From CALJTV01 sp036821185 (GTDB lineage: Bacteria > Chloroflexota > Dehalococcoidia > GIF9 > UBA5629): 64,000 nt of DNA. Location: assembly GCA_036821185.1 (NCBI GenBank), contig DAISKD010000003.1, forward strand, positions 160,198 to 224,197, read 5' to 3'. Position 1 is the first letter of the stretch; every line of letters begins with the position of its first letter. The notes beneath the pieces are model-generated. The model did not search any database. It was not told the DNA's origin and worked only from the letters and a program-made list of their open reading frames with translations. Of this stretch, positions 60,469 to 64,000 are shown in pieces. A program made the position numbers and the translations under genes.

Positions 60469-62595
60469 ATAAAAGAGCTCGGTGTACTCCTTGGCCATAC
60501 GGCGGGCGCTGAAGCGAGGCAAGATCGAGCGTATGGACTCCTTCACCATCCGTGCCCAGCGGTGAGGAATACCACTTATGTCCCTTTCGTAATAGAGTGG
60601 GATTATGTTATTTTCCAAAATATCATACAGGGCTTTGGCATCGCGCTGATCCTGGTCCGCCGATGGCTGAGGCAGTATATCGCTACTTATTGCCCAGCCA
60701 TTGGCGCCGTTATAGCCTTCGTACCACCAGCCATCGAGGACACTGAGGTGGAGCACACCATTGATGGCGGCTTTCATTCCGCTGGTACCGCTTGCCTCCT
60801 GGAGCTGACGCGGTGTGTTCAGCCAGACATCAACGCCTTGGACCAGATAGCGCGCTGACTGCATATTGTAGTCTTCAACAAAGGCTATCCGACCGCCGCA
60901 CTTTGGCTCCTTGGCTATCTGGAACACCTCTTTAATGAGCTGTTTACCACGTTCGTCCTGTGGGTGCGCTTTGCCAGCGAATATTATTTGCACCGGGCGG
61001 AGGTCGTTGCGGAGGAGCCTCTGTAGGCGCTCCGCTTCATACAGGATCAAAGCGGGACGCTTGTAATCGGTGAAGCGGCGGGCAAAGCCAATGGTCAGTG
61101 TCTCGCTGTCCAGGAGCCCACCGAGTGCCAGTGCCTGCTCAGCCGGAATGCAGTCCTGGCACCAACGTCTGCGAGCTTGATTTTTAATGAAAGAAATTAG
61201 CTTGCCTTTCAACCACCGTCGGGCGGTCATTAGCTCATCGTCAGGAATGTTCATAACCCGTTCCCATAGGGTGGGGTCATCATGGTTCTCCAGCCAGTTT
61301 TCGCCGAGGTATTTGTTGAAAAGACGAAACATCTGGTGGGACAGCCAGGTAGGCACATGGATGCCATTTGTAACTGCGGAGATAGGGACGTCCGTTTCCT
61401 CGACTGTGGGCCAGAGGGAGTGCCACATTCGGCGGCACACCCAGCCGTGGAGCTGGCTGACGCCATTTCGGTGGCTGGACAGTTTCAGTCCGAGGACTGT
61501 CATATTGAAGGTGCTGTCATCCCTTCTTATTCTGCCAAGGTCGAGTAAATCGTCTTGGGATAGTCCGAGGGATTCTCGAAACCTGTTGAAGTATTTTTCG
61601 ATTAGCTCTGCAGAGAAGGTATCGTTACCCGCTGGTACAGGTGTGTGGGTGGTGAATACCGTTGTATCCTGGACTTGTCGCATCGCAGTATCAAAATCAT
61701 TGCCTGCCGCTATCAGTTCTCTGATGCGCTCCAGCATCATGAAGGCGGTGTGCCCCTCGTTGGCGTGCCAGATGGATGGGTTGAGTCTGAGTGCACGGAG
61801 AACCCGCACACCGCCGATGCCTAATACGATCTCCTGTTTCAGGCGCATTTCGCGGTCGCCGACGTATAGGCGACCGGAGATTTCGCGGTCTTGCGGCTGA
61901 TTCTGCTCAATATTGGTGTCCATGAGGTACAGACTCACCCTGCCAAGGCTGACCTTCCACACTGCCACCCGGATGGTGCTATCGTTCAGTGGCACTTCGA
62001 TGATGAGGGGTGACTTATCTGGCGTGAGAACCTGTATAATAGGCGCCTCGTTGAAGTCGAGTTCTTCGAAGATCTCCTCCTGCCAGCCATCGCTTAGCAA
62101 GTGCTGATGAAAGTAGCCCTTAGGGTACATGAAACCGATGCCGACAAGCGGGAGTCCAAGGTCACTTGCCTCCTTGCAGTAATCGCCGGCCAGGATACCG
62201 AGTCCGCCTGCGTAAATAGGAAGCGAGCGGTGTATAGCGAACTCGGGGGAAAAATAGGCGATGGTGTTAGCTGCAATTTCAGGGTGTACTGAGTTCAGCC
62301 AGGTTGAGCGGGAGGAAATTTCGGCGTCGAACTTTTGCATTACCGCATCGTATTTTGCCAGGAAAGCTGGATTCTGAGCTGCAGCAACCAGGCGGTGGGG
62401 CTCAATTCGCTGTAGCAGCTTGATGGGGTTATGGTCGCAAGCTTTCCATAGGGCGCGGTCCAGCGACTTGAACAACTCTCGTGGCTCAAGGTGCCAGCTC
62501 CACCACAGGTTGTAAGCCAGCCTGTATAACCCGGCGATGCGGCCTGGCAATTTGACAGCTATCGGGCTGCATTCACTGATCTGCATTGTAGCCAT
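60436..62595 (-). CDS. glgP: alpha-glucan phosphorylase
   Basis: A 719-aa GT35 enzyme of the short alpha-glucan phosphorylase group, releasing glucose-1-phosphate from glycogen or maltodextrin. N-terminal LAYNLWWSWHLEPRELF, active-site GGLGILAGDYCKEASD, and the PLP-lysine segment ASGTSGMKAAINGVL are clear. ATG 62595 or 62586 are plausible; the frame to 62652 has no similarity. Indicates glycogen storage. It has its own promoter about 90 bp upstream. Confidence 0.94.
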   Translation of the reverse strand: MATMQISECSPIAVKLPGRIAGLYRLAYNLWWSWHLEPRELFKSLDRALWKACDHNPIKLLQRIEPHRLVAAAQNPAFLAKYDAVMQKFDAEISSRSTWLNSVHPEIAANTIAYFSPEFAIHRSLPIYAGGLGILAGDYCKEASDLGLPLVGIGFMYPKGYFHQHLLSDGWQEEIFEELDFNEAPIIQVLTPDKSPLIIEVPLNDSTIRVAVWKVSLGRVSLYLMDTNIEQNQPQDREISGRLYVGDREMRLKQEIVLGIGGVRVLRALRLNPSIWHANEGHTAFMMLERIRELIAAGNDFDTAMRQVQDTTVFTTHTPVPAGNDTFSAELIEKYFNRFRESLGLSQDDLLDLGRIRRDDSTFNMTVLGLKLSSHRNGVSQLHGWVCRRMWHSLWPTVEETDVPISAVTNGIHVPTWLSHQMFRLFNKYLGENWLENHDDPTLWERVMNIPDDELMTARRWLKGKLISFIKNQARRRWCQDCIPAEQALALGGLLDSETLTIGFARRFTDYKRPALILYEAERLQRLLRNDLRPVQIIFAGKAHPQDERGKQLIKEVFQIAKEPKCGGRIAFVEDYNMQSARYLVQGVDVWLNTPRQLQEASGTSGMKAAINGVLHLSVLDGWWYEGYNGANGWAISSDILPQPSADQDQRDAKALYDILENNIIPLYYERDISGIPHRWARMVKESIRSILPRFSARRMAKEYTELFYLPVSQRLQQA

Positions 62596-62686
62596 TTTAA
62601 CATATTTCCTTTTGGCACAAATTTCATTCCGGGAACCTTTCGGTGCCCACAAGTTGTGTCGGTGTATAGCACACCGTCCTTTTAGC

Positions 62687-62715
62687 AGTATAGGTTTGGC
62701 AAGATTCTATTACAA
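62687..62715 (-). promoter_or_regulatory. promoter of glgP
   Basis: On the minus strand TTGTAA (62710-62715) and TATACT (62687-62692) are 17 bp apart, with two and one mismatches. It would give a leader of about 85 nt. Confidence 0.5.
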
Positions 62716-62835
62716 TAGCCAATGGTAGCTTTAATTTTGGCTGAAAGTATAAGCTGGCCTTTCTGTAACTGATGGCCTGACTGAGGATATGGGGCAGGGA
62801 AAATGTGGTCCCATGTGGTGACAGAGGATAAACGA

Positions 62836-62864
62836 AAAAGGCGAGGATGCTCTCCTCGCCTTTT
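62836..62864 (-). terminator. Rho-independent terminator of the 23S-tRNA transcript
   Basis: AAAAGGCGAGGA (62836-62847) and TCCTCGCCTTTT (62853-62864) form a 12-bp stem with a five-base loop; the minus strand continues TTTTTCG. It lies 8 bases after the tRNA 3' end. Confidence 0.9.
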
Positions 62865-62871
62865 GCTTTTC

Positions 62872-62947
<76 letters not shown>

Positions 62948-62986
62948 TATTGGTAACAAGTGAATGGTTTTGTGCTCAGCCTGATG

Positions 62987-64000
<1,014 letters not shown>

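Noticed and set aside
61187..61900. 237-aa frame opposite glgP
   Set aside because: Antisense shadow without recognisable domain or ribosome site.

Overview
The window looks like a chromosomal segment of an anaerobic bacterium of the Chloroflexota, most likely Dehalococcoidia-like. This placement is an inference from gene content: single-chain GlyRS, the aroH-aroF-ribF-tyrS-aminotransferase-serA run, DUF1015, unlinked rRNA genes and oxygen-sensitive radical enzymes. I could not run a phylogeny. Codon and base usage look even throughout, and I see no insertion sequence, prophage or CRISPR array.

Layout. (1) 1-6223, plus strand: a six-gene operon behind a consensus sigma-70 promoter whose -35 box lies in a palindrome. 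It encodes an SDR dehydrogenase, a DegV lipid-binding protein and a four-subunit ATP-driven benzoyl-CoA reductase / 2-hydroxyacyl-CoA dehydratase-type enzyme; one activator subunit carries a fused ferredoxin. (2) 6262-8613: acpS and a triple-PAS diguanylate cyclase, divergent around a 12-bp inverted repeat. (3) 8608-19997, minus strand: housekeeping (DUF1015, purL, purQ, yqeY, rpsU), then serine and aromatic amino acid genes (serA, aminotransferase, tyrS, ribF, aroF, aroH). (4) 20135-32125: a transglutaminase-like membrane protein, a TlpA/CcdA/thioredoxin module, sugar nucleotidyltransferase, TatD, an eIF2B-like protein, a TGS GTPase, a MauE-FN3-TlpA fusion, DUF89, HAD and a lipoprotein. (5) 32268-44962: glyS, a NarL-type two-component pair, an orphan receiver, GYD protein, ade-hpt, a GH3 glucosidase, 4-hydroxybutyryl-CoA dehydratase and an HD-GYP phosphodiesterase.

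(6) 45273-55784, minus strand, is the most striking part: a bacterial gene cluster for an archaellum, the archaeal rotary filament. Its order is archaellin, ArlC/D/E-like, ArlG-like, ArlF-like, ArlH, ArlI, ArlJ, then a single-span membrane protein, an IPT-domain surface protein and a membrane PAS-GAF-HD-GYP protein. Gaps are 20 bp or less, or genes overlap, from ArlC/D/E to the HD-GYP gene, so a c-di-GMP phosphodiesterase appears to be co-transcribed with a motility motor. A strong hairpin between archaellin and the rest could give the filament protein its higher expression. Just upstream (55899-59949) are a degenerate receiver, a NarL-type kinase/regulator pair and a divergent CheC-like protein, which would suit sensory control of the filament. 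No prepilin/archaellin peptidase is in the window. Archaellum-like loci have, as I recall, been reported in some Chloroflexota, so the class may be known; the operon make-up here deserves attention.

(7) 60097-64000: a DUF5658 membrane protein, alpha-glucan phosphorylase, then (minus strand) the 3' third of a 23S rRNA followed directly by initiator tRNA-Met and a terminator, with no 5S gene between.

Several genes (DUF89, HAD, BNR lipoprotein, DUF5658) lack a Shine-Dalgarno and have promoter-like elements only a few bases before the start codon, which suggests very short-leader or leaderless mRNAs.
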